NCBI GenBank assembly: GCA_034008185.1
Contig: CM067082.1
Coordinates: forward strand, 12,198,984-12,262,983
Direction: 5' to 3'
From: Gorsachius magnificus
Lineage: Eukaryota > Chordata > Aves > Pelecaniformes > Ardeidae
DNA: 64,000 nt
This document shows, in pieces, positions 26,263 through 38,830 of the stretch (positions within the stretch are counted from its first letter, which is position 1; the number at the start of each line of letters is the position of its first letter). The notes under the pieces were generated by a model. It was not told the origin of the DNA, made no database searches, and saw only the letters and a list, made by a program, of their open reading frames with translations. Position numbers and translations under genes: made by a program.

Positions 26263-27734
26263 CATAGAATCATAGAATCATAGAATGTCTTGTGTTGGAA
26301 GGCACCCCTAGAGGTCATCTAGTCCAACCCCCCTGCAGTGAGCAGGGACACCGCTAACCAGATCAGGTTGCTCAGAGCCCCAGCCAACCTGGCCTTGAAT
26401 GTTTCCAGGGATGGGGCTTCCACTACCTCTCTGGGCAACCCCTTCCAGTGTTTCACCACCGTCATTGTAAAGAATTTCTTCCTTATATCCAGTCTAAACC
26501 TACCCTGGTTTAGTTTAAAACCATTACCCCTTGTCCTGTCACAGCTGGCCCTACTAAAAAGATTTTCCCCATCTTTCCTATAGGCCCCCTTTAGGTACTG
26601 AAAGGCCATAATCAGGTCTCCCCGCAGCCTTCTCTTCTCCAGGCTGAACAATCCTAACTTTCTCAGCCTGTCCTCATAGGAGAGGTGCTCCAGCCCTCAG
26701 ATCATTTTTGTAGCCCTCCTCTGGACCCGCTCCAACAGTTCCATGTCTTTCTTGTGCTGAGGGCTTCAGAGCTGGACGCAGTACTCCAGGTGAGGTCTCA
26801 CCAGAGCAGAGTAGAGGGGCAGAATCACCTCCCTCGACCTGCTGGCCACACTTCTCCTGATGCAGCCCAGAGTACGGTTGGCCTTCTGGGCTGACAGCGC
26901 ACATTGCTGCATCATGTCCAATTTTTCATCCACCAATACCTTCAAGTCCCTCTCAGCAGGGCTGCTCTCAATCCCTTCATGCCCCAGCCTGTATTGATAC
27001 CAGGGGTGGACCTGACCCAGGTTCAGGACCTTGCACTTGGCCTGGTTGAACAGGCCTTCACACAGGCCCACTTCTTGAGCCTCTCCAGGTCCCTCTGGAT
27101 GGCATCCTCTCCCTCAGGCGTGTCAACCGTACCACTTTGCTTGGCATCATTTGTAAACTTGCTGAGGGTGTTCTCGATCCCACTGTCTATGTTACTGACA
27201 AAGATATTAAACAGTACTGGTCCCAGTATGGACCCCTGAGGGACACCACTTGTCACTGATCTCCATCTGACATTGAGCCATTGACCACTACCCTCCGGAT
27301 CCAACCATCCAACCAATTCCTCATCCACAGAACCATCCACCCATCAAATCCATCGCTCTCCAATTTAGAGAGAAGGATGTTGTGGGGGACCGTGTCAAAG
27401 GCTTTGCAGAAGTCCAGATAGATGACATCCATTGGTTTTCCTTTGTCCACTGTTGTTGTCACACCATCATAGAAAGTTACTAGGTTCCTCAGGCAGGACT
27501 TGCCCTTGGTGAAGCCATGCTGGCTATCTTAAATTATCTCCCTGGCTTCCATGTGCCTTAGCATAGCTTCTAGGAGGATCTGTTCCATGATCTTCCCAGG
27601 CACAGAGGTGAGGCTGACAGGTCGGTAGTTCCCAGGGTCTTCCTTTCTACCCTTTTTGAAAATGGGCACAATGTTTCCCTTTTTCCAGTCACCAGGGACT
27701 TCACCTGACTGCCATGACTTTTCGAATATTATGG
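26263..27734 (-). mobile_element. CR1 LINE, reverse transcriptase to 3' tail
   Basis: The longest CR1 copy here, about 1.47 kb, inserted on the minus strand and 5'-truncated inside ORF2. Minus-strand reading gives the reverse transcriptase in order: an upstream block with [16 protein letters not shown], then GFTKGKSCL, motif A as [13 protein letters not shown] (27420-27382), motif B as [15 protein letters not shown] (from 27250) and motif C as FTND (about 27157-27146), where active CR1 elements have FADD. The first catalytic aspartate is therefore replaced by asparagine. There is also an in-frame TAA between the first two blocks and a frameshift near 27300. The C-terminal frame ([14 protein letters not shown] to about 26319) is followed by a short 3' region and three copies of the ATCATAGA-type tail (26263-26286). 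It is a dead element whose codons remain easy to read, so a moderately young insertion. Confidence 0.96.
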
Positions 27735-28762
27735 TTACTTAAAGGAATTGCACTGTATTTGGGGTTTCAGGAAGAAACCTAAATTCCCTGGAAGGCAATA
27801 GAATTCTATTGACTAAATTGGCCTCAGAGCAGACATTGATTTAAAAGCAGAGTAAAAGGGAGCAGGTTTGTGACATGCCAAAGTAGTCACCTGATATTTT
27901 TGAGAAACGCCCACAGCTGACAGAATCCATAAAACCACACATGCTTCTTTTAGTAATTTCTATTCCTACGGCTACCTAAGCCAGGAAGTACAGTATGGGC
28001 AAATATGTAGTGGAAAAAGCTAGCATGCCAACTATGGAGTGGAAGCCGAGGATTGAGACTTTTTACTCATTAATTAGCTGGCTAACCTTTATTTTAGTAG
28101 CATATTACTTTTCTTTGGTTACTTATATTACTAAAGCGGACACACAAGTTTGCTAAGCCCTCTACTGTCTAATAGAAGGCCTCCACAACCTTCGGAGACG
28201 ATATTGTAAATGAGAAATCCAAAAATTAATTCAAAATCAAGACACAGCATGAATAGGTGTTAGAACACTGGTTGTGATATTTCCACTTTTTTATCATTAC
28301 AGGTAAAATATACATATTAACACAGTTTCTAAATAAAATGTGTGATTAATTAGACATGCATTTAAATACATACCTAACTTCGTTCAACCTAAAAGTCTCA
28401 TTACTTTTGTGCTTAGAGATTTTAAAAAAATATATATGCAAGCATTATCATCTGGCTGGTCTCTTACAGGAGCCCGGGCAAAAGTAAATCATCAGGGGAG
28501 ATAACAGCACACATCTTTCTGAGAATGACATGTCGTGATTGCCTTAAACTGATCAAAATCTGTGTTTCCACTGGAAGGGGTCATCCCACACTTGCTCCAG
28601 TCATGCAGTCCAGGTGCCCGCCCTGTGTAGATACAGGAACTCATACAGCCACACCAAGAGCTCGCTCAGAGACGCGATGTGGCTGAAAGCTTACCAACGA
28701 AATTTCTTTTCACCAAAAGCAAACAGTGAAGTGATTACTCACTATCTGGTCATTACATACCT
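27735..28762. other. unique noncoding sequence, no gene seen
   Basis: About 1 kb between two CR1 copies. AT-rich, with TTAATTAG-like sites near 28350 and no open frame of interest. Nothing else recognised. Confidence 0.6.
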
Positions 28763-28974
28763 TTCACCGAAAGGGTTGTCAGGCTCTGGAATGGGCTGCC
28801 CAGGGAGGTGGTCGAGTCCTCATCCCTGGAGGTATTTAAAAGAAGGGTAGATGAGGTGCTTAGGGACATGGTTTAGTGGTGGGACGGCAGGGTTAGGTTA
28901 AAGGTTGGACTCGATGATCTTAAAGGTCTTTTCCAACCAAAGTGATTCTATGATTCTATTCTATGATTCTATGA
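28763..28974 (+). mobile_element. short CR1 LINE 3' fragment
   Basis: A severely 5'-truncated CR1 on the plus strand. It opens with the TTCACCGAAAGGGTTGTCAG block, runs through the last ORF2 codons (CTGCCCAGGGAGGTGGT, GGTATTTAAAAGAAGGGTAG) and the 3' untranslated GACTCGATGATCTTAAAGG phrase, and ends in ATTCTATG repeats (28947-28974). It is the plus-strand counterpart of the copy at 8726, and of the same subfamily by wording. Confidence 0.95.
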
Positions 28975-30069
28975 TGGTCTGGTTTACAGAGCAGCTGTCT
29001 TCTGTAAGCCACATAAGTTGACCTACTCATGCAGCTTCTCTAGTTCCTTGAAAATAATTCCCATATGGGCTTAATCAGACCTACTGTACTGTACATAACG
29101 ATCATTTTATTAGCGGAGCTTCTCTTAGGCTACACCAATACAAGTAAATAAAAGCGGGCCAAGGCCTAGACACTGGCAATGGACCACAATCATCTGTTCT
29201 GTTTTAACTGTTAGCAGAGCCTCTTGCATCATTTTGGCCTGTGCCAAGTAGTACTGCCCAGACAACACCCAGGCACAGCTCAGGAGATACCAGATGCCAA
29301 GGATTGTTTCCACTAGGCAATTTGGACATGGGCACCATGTTTTGAGGGTAAAGGGAGCGAACTTGAGCATATGGAGGTGATCCATTGCCATGCTTTTGGA
29401 CTCATAGACCACAATCCCTGGTCAGATCAATTTAGTGCCACAGAGGTTGCTTTCCAATCCAACTCCTAAAAGCTGAGTTTTACTAAGGAGAGACTGAGAG
29501 TGCCCCTTCCAGTAGCAGTGGAAAATACAGCCTTGCTGGGGAATGCAGCACAGCAACAACGGAGATGTTTTTGGCTGCCTCTGGATTGCTCAACTAATCC
29601 AGCAGTTACAAATCAAGTCCAGAAACAGATGGGGCACTTCTGGGTATGATCATCTGGAAAGGTTTATTTGATGTCAGCCTTTGTACGCTGTGTTATCTGT
29701 GCTGGATGGGGAAATAACGCACAAAGGAGAGGGCTACTGAAACAATATTATGCAGGACTGCTGTTCTCCCTTTGCTCTTTCTCAGGCCCTTCAGTTTAAG
29801 CGCAAGCTTTCTCCAGGCTTTTGCACTTCTGTCCAGTAACAGACACGTTCCCCTTTGATCTTCATTCACATGTGATTTCTCAGACTTTCCAGAATGACCA
29901 GAGCAAGCATGTCACCTAAATCCTTCAGAGTTTGGGAAAACAAGTGAGCTGCTGACAAACAGCTCCGAGCCCTTCCTGAAAAAAGCTAGCACAAACCAGT
30001 CACAGCCAGCCACCAAACCCGCAGCCAACAGCAGCCCAGACTCGGGCTTAATAGGTGACTTAGGCTCAG
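28975..30069. other. unique noncoding sequence, no gene seen
   Basis: No recognised transposon. A 95-codon minus-strand frame (29125-29412) has no domain, splice context or family resemblance and is not called. Confidence 0.55.
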
Positions 30070-30667
30070 TTGGCAATGAAAGAGAAATCTATAAACTGCA
30101 TCCAGGGTGATGCAGGTTTTGGTAGGAACTTGGAAAATATTCATTCCCTGACTAAAAGATGTCACATCTACAAAGTGGTCTCTTACCCCTGATGAGCTTG
30201 GCAAACTGTCTGGTTTGTCCATGTTTCCTTTCAGGCTGAGCCACCGGTCAGAGCAGTTCATTGGAGCTGTCATTTCAAGAGTCAGTCGCTGCTCCCCTCA
30301 TAGTTTTTTCTCTAAGTCCGTAAAACACACAACAGTCATCCCAGTAGGAAGCTCTTGAGACATGCCAGTAGCTGCATGGATGTATTTTATACCATTTTCC
30401 AAGGAAAGTTGCATAAAATCCTGCACCATGCAATGCTGAATAAATGATGTCCTTGATCTCATAGCGATTTTGCAGTTCCTCCTCACAATTGCACACTTCT
30501 TCCAGCTCCTGCCTTTTCACAAAATCACGGGAAACTGCAGCAAGAAAGGACTCAGAAGGCAGTCTGGGCCATCCCTTGCTCTGCAGCAGAGTAGCCTGTC
30601 TGTACAAATCCATCCCTGCCAGATGTTTTCCTGCACTGTCCCCAAAGATTTCCAGCAACGGAGACTC
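30070..30667 (-). pseudogene. broken protein-like block, family not recognised
   Basis: Minus strand. From 30667 a frame reads about 83 codons of ordinary, mixed-composition protein (for example LLQSKGWPRLPSESFLAAVS, then EEELQNRYEIKDIIYSALHG). Near 30415-30430 the sensible reading moves to another frame, which continues as FMQLSLENGIKYIHAATGMS and PTGMTVVCFTDLEKKL and stops at a TGA (30298-30300). Beyond that stop the same frame remains open and protein-like (KGNMDKPDSLPSSSGVRDHF, SFSQGMNIFQVP) to about 30070. One frameshift plus one stop across about 600 bases of otherwise readable codons fits a decayed coding sequence without introns, or a chance pair of frames. No poly-A tail or target-site duplication is evident, and I cannot name the parent. 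Confidence 0.35.
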
Positions 30668-30894
30668 TCATTTCACCTGTCCCAGTGACTGATTGTTTTT
30701 GCTGTTGGAAAGATTTTCCCAATTTTTGAAGTTTAAGACAACACTTCTTGGCCATCCATCCAGGACCTGGAAAATGGATAATTTTCTCCCTCTTTACAAT
30801 ATTATTGCATTTTCAAAGACTCATGTCTTCTGTTCCTCATTTTCCCTTCATTAATCTTCTCCATGTATTTCACGCTTTTCTCTTAGTTCATATT

Positions 30895-31430
30895 TTCTAG
30901 ACCTCTGCCTGTTCTCATTGCTATCTTCTTTGAAATTGCTCCATATCTGTCTTGAGGCACAGTGTCCAAGCTGGACACACTACTCCAGGTATTCTCAGCA
31001 AGACGGAAAGTGTAAAAAGATCGCTTCACAGTTCCAGCAAGCTGCTGTCCCTTCAGCTTATACATAGCAGCATGCTGTTCACCTTGTTTACAATAAAATG
31101 ACATCATTACATATATTCACCTTATTCTACCCCCTCTTTGCCCCCAGGACCTTATTTGATGAATTGCTAGGCCTTGTTTGATGAATTGCTACCTAGTAGG
31201 TTGCTGCCTGTTTTGTGCTTGTTCAGTTCATCCTCCCTGCTTAAGTTCAATGTCTTTCACTTGAGCCTGTTGAATTTCCTCCTGTTTTGGAGAACATTCC
31301 TCCAGCTTTTCAAGATTAGTTTGAGTTCTGACCTGGTCCTTAATTTCCTTTACCAGCTCCAGATATTATGCAATTTTAACAGCATGTTTTTAATTCTGTC
31401 AAACAGTTATGAAAATACTAAACATCACTG
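30895..31430 (-). mobile_element. ancient CR1/L3-type LINE relic
   Basis: On the plus strand this is an antisense, heavily mutated part of a CR1-clade ORF2 downstream of the reverse transcriptase. It includes an AAGCTGGACACACTACTCCAGG-like block (about 30969-30990, the usual 'actggacacagtactccag' phrase) and a TTGAATTTCCTCCTGTTTTG block followed by CCTCCAGCTTTTCAAGATTA (about 31251-31316), ending near GAAAATACTAAAC. No open frame survives. The phrasing is closer to old amniote L3/CR1 than to the modern avian copies in this window. A 22-bp direct duplication lies inside it at 31150-31193. Confidence 0.65.
31150..31193 (+). repeat. 22-bp tandem duplication
   Basis: CTTATTTGATGAATTGCTA (31151-31169) recurs 22 bases later as CTTGTTTGATGAATTGCTA (31173-31191) with one mismatch. 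A small local duplication within the old LINE relic. Confidence 0.85.
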
Positions 31431-34400
31431 GCCTCTGGAAAAGTATCAAAGTAGTTGTTCTCAGGAAAATTAGTTAGAAAATGACAACTCATCACTATTC
31501 TTTGGGTGCTGTTTCTTCCCTTGTTTTGCATTTGTCTGTTTCTTCGTAGTTTATCTGCAGTGTTTTACAGAATAGTTGTATAAGGCTAAGTAAAATATAG
31601 TGGTGTCTGATTTAGAATAAATCCAGATTCTTAGTTCAATGACCTGTTAAGTGAATGCACATACCATAAAAGTTAGATCAAAGAGTAGCAAGAGCTTCTC
31701 ACTCTGATTTTTACTAGCCTTTCCTCTCAAGCAGATCAGCCCATCAGTGCTTTGCTTATTCATAAAACATAATTATCATGCAAGAGAAGTTCATTATAAG
31801 CTGTAATTTGTTTTCTATGGTTTTAAAACATCTAGAATGAGCAGAAAAGGATGAAACAAAGTAGCCAAAAAAAAAAGAAGCACTACAAAGCTGAAGAGTT
31901 TGTTGCAAATGAAGGCTCCTTCAAATTTTTGTTTAATCAGCAATTATCCTGAACAAGAGAAAGGCTAGACAAAAAAAAGAAATTTTCTTGTCTTAGGACA
32001 TTATGATGAATTTAAGACATCTTTAAGAATGAAAAAAGGCTTAGATTATTAGAGATCATTCTTAAAAAAGAAAGAAAATGTCTGGAAAGTTGCCTTTGAG
32101 AATAAATTTGGAAGAGGCACGTTTACGGGCTAACTTAGGGTAAAACAGGTACCAGCTTAAACCTGGAATTGGAAAATTAAAAATATACAGTCATCTACTG
32201 AACTGACTAATATCCATTAATACATGGAAAACAGTGACCAAAATATTTTAAAAGAATGAAGTAAGCTTTTAAATGCAATTTCCACAGCTGAAATTATTAT
32301 GCCATATTTCAGGCTATGGCCACATCACCTTCCACTAGAAAAGTGGGAGTACCAGATTATATAACTAGGTCTTTCAGGAACTGTAGTTCTACAAAATCTT
32401 ATATGAAAGTAAGGATTTCAGGCTCAGTACCAGCCCACATTAAGATCTCTGGGTAGCCACAATTAGTGTAAGTTGCCTGAGGAATCTACTGTAAGCAGCA
32501 ATGAATGCCTGTTCACTAGAATCCTCTTTTTCAGCTTGTGTTCAGGGAGGATCAAGAATCACTAAAATTTAATACTGTCTCAGATCCATCTCTGCATAAA
32601 AGTAATAAGACATCTGCTATTGCTTTCAGTTATAATCATGTAAATAATTCATCACCATGGAAATTCTACTAAAAATGTGTCACACAAGTAGAAGCTACTG
32701 CTCTTTCCTCAGACTGCATACCCCTTGGTGGGCAGTGTAAGAGTAAGTCTATGCAGTGGGACAATCCCCTGAACAACTTTCTGAGAATACTGCATAACTG
32801 AAGACAAACATTTGAAGGAGATGTAAAAAATGAGGCTTGGATGCATGTCAGCACTAAATACCCCACTGTCTTGTCTGCAAGAGTGAGGATGCCCTCACTG
32901 ATGTCCTGCACTATGGCTCGATCCCCATGTTTTCAATGTCACGCTCCCTGTCATACAACTTCCCTCTCACTTAAGAACTCCCTGAACTCTTCTGCAAGGT
33001 CTTCTTGACATCTTCACAATCAAATTTATTTTTGGTACCCAGGCTTGCCAAGCTGTGTAAGCAGGGCTTGTTTGCAGATATTAGAGACATCTGCCAGTTC
33101 AAGCACCAGGCGCTTTTTGTTTATAACCGGAGATTTTACCTAAAAGAGGTGAGAAATCTAAGTAACCCTTCGACTCTTGAAAAAGAACAGTCAGCCCTGT
33201 CAGACACTTCTTATTTTGAGCTTTCTAGATCATCCCTTTTTAAGTTTAGAACTTCCAGTGTTAAAATTAAACTAATTTATTTAAATATAAATTCTAAACA
33301 CTCCTTTTTTTTTTTTTTTTTAATTTTAATAATTACAGCCAATTTTCAAAGTGGCCAAAGAAACGGTGCATTTGTTTCTCATTCATTTTCACTATCTTTG
33401 GGAGCCTAACTTTCATAGGAAAGTGCAAGTCCCAGTACAGAGGACTGATGGAAAATTAGTCACTCCATTAGGAATGGTTGGTGATCACTTTCAATCCAAT
33501 GCACACTTTAGAAAGATGACTGAACTGTTTAGTAACTAAAATTTTAACTCTTTCCATATGAATTCCACACTGCATATTGTGCTGACCACTACGATCTCAT
33601 TGCTGCCTTCTGATGTTCTCACTGTGTGCACCCATCTGCTTTCTCCACCTAAAGCCTGTTTTGGTGGAAATGATGCCATTTGTTCTACTGTATGGAGCCT
33701 AGAGTCACATGGTGTGGAGTGAACGGAGATCCCAAGCAGACGACAGGCTGTTTTTCCTAAGAACAACTCAGTCCTTGTCTGTCTTGTTACACTTGGGTGT
33801 GATGGTGCAGAAGAAGAGGAAGAATCAAAAGACCTGAGAAGACTGAAAGGACACACTGCTTCAAGGGGGCACACAGATTTTGAAGACACAAAGTGGGAAT
33901 TAAAAGCATACACAATGAAGCCTTCAGCTGGCCTCCTTGAAGTAAACAAAGGCAAGACAAACCTGTGTGCCAAGTTTTGCTTTTAAATGCTTTTCCCTTA
34001 ATTGTCTTGTTTCTATTGATAAAACTAAACTCTTTTTTATGAAGGGCCAATTAGGTCATTGCCCGTAAAGCCACAGGAATCCAAACCCAGTTGCCCTTTT
34101 GGTGACTATGGTGGATAATTTCCCATGAGCCACATTTGAGACTGGGCAAGGACTGAGGAGAGCATCATAAGACATATGAAAGCACAAGACATGAGAGCTC
34201 AGCCAAACACAAGGAAGAGACAAAGATGCAGTTAATCCCACCAATGACACTGAGTGGTTCTAAAAACCAAGTCCCAAATTTTGTTTCTGAACTCAGCATC
34301 TATTCTATGTGGGCAATCAGATTTCTTTTTTAGCTTCTTAGCTCTCTAGCACTCACCAAATGGGATTTCTAAGCACATAACGTTACAATCTCTTCTATCG

Positions 34401-36018
34401 TTGCTCATAATCTCTCAGAGTAAGCAAAGGCATTTTGTTCTCATGTTCGCAGACAATGGCAATTTTCATTTATCCTTTAAATCTTGGCTTAAAAAACACA
34501 GGACTGCAAGTCAAAATCTCAAATGCCAGCTGCCTTTGTGTATGCAGAGTATCATTCCTCCACATGAGAGATGTTATAAACAGAACTTTGATAAACAAAG
34601 GTGTATCATAAATAAATATGATATGTAAAGCTGTCAGGGACATGACTGAAATGAAAGTTTTGATTAGTGGGAAATTTGATAACCAAGGCAGTACAACAAA
34701 TGAAAGTCATCAGAATCTTCTTTGTTGTTCTAGATGTGCTTATTTATAGAGTGAAATCCAATATTTGGTATGTTTCTTATCAGCTGGTTGTCAATGAATT
34801 TTAAATCTAAAGTTACCACCAAGCATTTGTTATTTGTCAAGCTGGGAAAAAGGAAATTTTTAAAAAACTGACTGCTAGGAGATGACACCAACCTTGCGTT
34901 CACTTTCAGCCACAGCCCCAAATTATAGCAATTATTTCAAAATGACTGATGCAACAAGATTTCATATCACATATTTGGATGGAGAATAATACTATCTGTA
35001 TACACAGTGAGGAATAAAAATGCAAAGTTTTACCCTGGGCTTTTAATATGCATGACAATAAAGACACATTTGAATGTTGACTGCATTCCCTTTCAATCTG
35101 TTCAAAATCTAGAGTGGGGAGTATATGCTATAGCATTGCCTCTTCCACATCTAGTTTGCTACAGTTTTCAAGTAAATCCCTACAACTGACTACAATCTGT
35201 TCTATCAGATGCCTTTGCAAGGTCAATATACAGTGTTGCACTATATTTATTGCTAGCTGGTGAAAATTGAATATAATTTAAAACTTTCATCACAACTGCA
35301 ATTTGGGAAGAGGTTCTATTAAAGTTCAGGTCTGTGGGGATTCAAACATTGGAGTCTTATAGATAATTCTATAGACATTTGACTTGAAAAACTTCATTTT
35401 TGCTATTTGATAGTCTGTGTTAATTTTCTTTAAATTGATGCAATTATTGAAAAATTATTTTGAGATTATTGGGTAAGACTTTTGAAGAAGAGAAAGATGG
35501 GAAAATACGGAATGTGCATTTTAAAGTAGAAATTAAAATAGGTGCAGCCTTACCCACTACAGAGGAACATATTGTGGGAGACATGCCATTGGCCAGGGGC
35601 TATTATGTTTTCATTGCCAGTTCATTATTCAGCTCTCACATCCACAGCATAACCAGTTTTTTGCTGGGGGTAGCACTATCTGTGGCTCAGCTCCGAGCTT
35701 CACTACTGCAAGGCAATGACATTACAATCATTCCTCTGGAAGTTATCATATGCAAAGCAAATATTCAGTTAGCTCAAAGCTTTAAACGGTAGGTTGGACT
35801 ATTTACTGATCATATTGTAACCCATTACCCTTCAATGTCAAACTAAGAGAGAACTTAAAGATGGCTACTGTCCCTCAAGACATGCCTCAAAATACTTTTA
35901 AAATGTACAAGCCTGAGCAAATTTGTCAGTCAAAGTTACCCTACAAATGTTTTTACCGTTATTTTCTTCTTAACTGAATCAAAGCTGTTGACATGTTTCC
36001 AAAAAAGAAATAAATCCA
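31431..36018. other. unique noncoding sequence, no gene seen
   Basis: About 4.6 kb of AT-rich DNA. It contains a T17 run (33305-33321) and the 145-codon minus-strand frame at 33536-33973, which lacks domains, flanking splice signals or family resemblance. A plus-strand frame of 110 codons at 35460-35792 is likewise unexplained. No transposon recognised. Confidence 0.55.
33305..33321 (+). repeat. T17 homopolymer
   Basis: Seventeen consecutive T bases, the longest homopolymer I noticed in the window. No element boundary is visible next to it. Confidence 0.8.
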
Positions 36019-36320
36019 GGTGTCACAGAATCACAGAAAGATTAATGTTAGGAGGGACCTCTTTATCAAAGCAGGACTACCTTGAAAGCTAGATGAGGTT
36101 GCTCAGGGCCTTGGCCCTGTTGGTTTTGAAAATATCCAAGGATGGAGATTACACAATCTCTCTAGGCACTTTATCCAGTGCTGGACCGTTCTTACAGTTA
36201 AAATATTTTTCCTAAACTCATGACCAGTTTGGATATCATTGGAATGAAGCTGGTTTAATCTTGTTTGTTCCTCTGAAAGGCATCTTTCTATCATCATCAA
36301 TACCTAAAAAGAGGTACAGG
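36019..36320 (-). mobile_element. old CR1 LINE 3' fragment
   Basis: Minus-strand CR1. The plus strand begins with TCACAGAATCACAGAAAG (tail side), then GGAGGGACC, GATGAGGTTGCTCAGGGCC, ATCCAAGGATGGAGATTACA and CAATCTCTCTAGGCACTTTA. This is the same order as the copy at 26263 but far more diverged. The frame is destroyed. The 5' boundary near 36320 is approximate. Confidence 0.85.
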
Positions 36321-38340
36321 CTAAGTCAAAGCAGGATTTATGATAGAAGGTATTTCTGGGGTTTCTATCTATATATTAAATAGTTGAGTCTTCTATGAGG
36401 TTGTAAAATCTGGAGCTTCGTATTTACAGACTTGAGTTTTTGGTCTTTAAATCAAACAAGCTGACTCTGTTCACCAAAAAAAAGCAACAGCAGACTGAAT
36501 TCTCTATGTGCAGTGTTGCCACTGTTGTTACAAGAGGGAAATAAAGGGGCACTTGATTGTCATGTACTATGTCAATATTTCCCAGGTGATTTTCTCTGCA
36601 AATAGCCTTAGTTGTTCCCATTCCCCACTACTTTGGATCTAAACTAGTGTACTTTGATGTTCTGGACAAACTTCTCCCTAAATCTTCCCGAACTCTTATG
36701 GTGCTTACCTGCCCATTCCCCACCCATCTCTACTCCCACTAACCCTTGTTTCATATTATAGGAAATGCTCAATTTCAGATTTCCAAAACATCTGTCCTAA
36801 ATGTGAAGTATTGTAATAGACTGAAACATGCTTTCAGATCAAAACTATCCCCAAACTACCCAACACCTTTAGAGGAGTAAATGAACAAGACAAACAAGAA
36901 GATTAACCAGGAGACACATTTTAGGTAAAATGAACTCATTTTTAAAAAGACTTAAGTCCCATGGCATGTCAATGTGCTCAGAACTACATAAGGAAACCCA
37001 AAGGAATTCTGACACTCCCACATACTTCCCCTGAATTTTAGAGCATTTCAAAATATAAGTTCAGAAGGGCAAAGAGTTTCTTCCTATGTCTATGTAAGAC
37101 CTATGAAACAGATTAGAGGGATAATTTAATTTATTTATTTCAGATCTCTTCAAAACTTCAAGATTTGCACCACTTCTTAGCTAGCTCAAATACATTGTGC
37201 CATCACTTAAATTTCTTTTTGCAAATCAAAGTCACACCAGTTCTCACAAGCTCAGTTGCATTCTGGAGATGGGGCTATATGCCAAATGTGCATACTTCTA
37301 TTATCACCCTCAAGCCTATATCATTCATCATTCTTAAACTGATATAATTTTCTAATTATAGTAGTGAATGGGGCGTTGTACCAGGCTTTACAAGGCATTA
37401 ATTCTATTCCCAACACTGCAGTGGCCCTGTGGGGCAAATTGTTTCAGTTCTCTATGAATTAGTTCCCTGAGCTGTATTGGAAGGTAATGATCTATTCTGA
37501 TGAGCTTTAGATATAGCGTATTAAAGTGTTCATCTTTCTTCTGCATGCCAGATGAAAACTCAGAGTAGAACACCTTTTCCCAGAGAGATCTAATTGAAGA
37601 AACAGAGATACAGCCTCCTGGCCTAAGCTATACATGGATAGTAATACATTTTTTTTTAAGATACATCCTACAACCACTCTGTGAATTGACCATTTATAAC
37701 AGATTCAGATTCCTGGTTCTCTCATAATAGTTCATTTGCTGACATAAGCTATTCCCTCTCTGTGTGCTCTTGGCAAGAACTGGCAAAACCCAGTGCTGTT
37801 GCATTGAAAGGCACCATCATTTGACACCTGACAAGGATCTGACCTGCTAACCTGCAAATTCTGCCCCTGAGACCACTTGGCTCACCCAGCGGGGCAATTC
37901 CGCAACAGGAGATGCAGGTTGCTGAGGACACACAAGACATACAAATGAGCTGGCCACCAAGTAAGTTCAGAACCCAGGGCAGTACAGCTCTGTCACTGCA
38001 GTTGTCCACTGAGCTCCCTGGCTCACTAGCCTGTAAGCCACACTGCACTGGGGCTACGAAACCCTCCAGAGATCCACACTGGTACCTCTGCACAGCATTG
38101 CCCTGCAGAATGTGGAAGTACCAGTGTGTCCAGATTGGCTTCAGAGCCCCTTGAATTAAAAATCCACCATGTGGTATTAAAATAGCTCATGTCAGCTATT
38201 TGGAAATGTCTCTCTCCTGTGTTACAGCACCACCTGAATTATCAATATGAAGACACACAGCCATCAGTGAAGGGTCCTGTGTGCCTCTGCTTCACATGAC
38301 AGTCCTGATACAAGTCCTGCTGAAGACACTAGAAGGATTC
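36321..38340. other. unique noncoding sequence, no gene seen
   Basis: About 2 kb without a recognised element. A somewhat GC-richer patch at 37745-38150 supports frames of 80-114 codons on both strands, which share the same interval and show no domain. They are treated as chance. Confidence 0.55.
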
Positions 38341-38830
38341 TCATGAAAGATCCTAGCTTTGTTGAACAAAATTAACTTTTAATTCCTCCTTTTTTACCTT
38401 CTAAGCTATTCCTTAGCCATCTTAAGCATTCATCACCTAATCCATATTTAGAAGGCTTTACGCAGTAATCCATCATGTGAAACCTTGTTGAAAGCTTTCC
38501 TGAAAATCCATCTATAAAACGTCTACCAGGTTTCCCTCTACATAAGCCAATCATTATTCCATTTAAGAATGTAATCAGAATTGTTTGTCATAATTTCTTC
38601 TTCCCAAACCCACACTGACTCATTCTTATTACATTTTCATTCTCCAAATACAGCTTTAAACTCTCTGTGAACATTACCACTAAAATGTCTTAATACTGTT
38701 GGATTTAATGAACTTACTTTCCAACATCTTTCCCAGACTCTTCCCTCTATGTGATATAAATATACCTGGTGTTTTCTAGTCTCCTGTTGCTTTTTCAGTG
38801 TTGAAAGACATTCACAAAAAAAATTCATTG
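38341..38830 (-). mobile_element. ancient CR1/L3-type LINE relic, RT region
   Basis: The plus strand carries, antisense, the diverged reverse-transcriptase core of a CR1-clade element. A 'CTTGTTGAAAGCTTTCCTGA' block (38483-38502), with AAAATCCATCTATAAAACGTCTACC after it, is the counterpart of the KAFD motif-A neighbourhood. CCAAACCCACACTGACTC further on matches the 'aagccatgctggct' neighbourhood upstream. One 60-codon minus-strand frame (38372-38554) retains fragments such as WLRNSLEGK. It is very old and inactive. Confidence 0.65.

Noticed and set aside
26904..27239. 111-codon plus-strand frame
   Set aside because: Antisense shadow of the CR1 reverse transcriptase on the minus strand.
33536..33973. 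145-codon minus-strand frame
   Set aside because: Serine-rich and unremarkable, with no exon boundaries or recognisable motif. Kept only as a note in the surrounding region entry.
37749..38154. Overlapping frames on both strands in a GC-richer patch
   Set aside because: Open in both directions with no domain, so better explained by composition.
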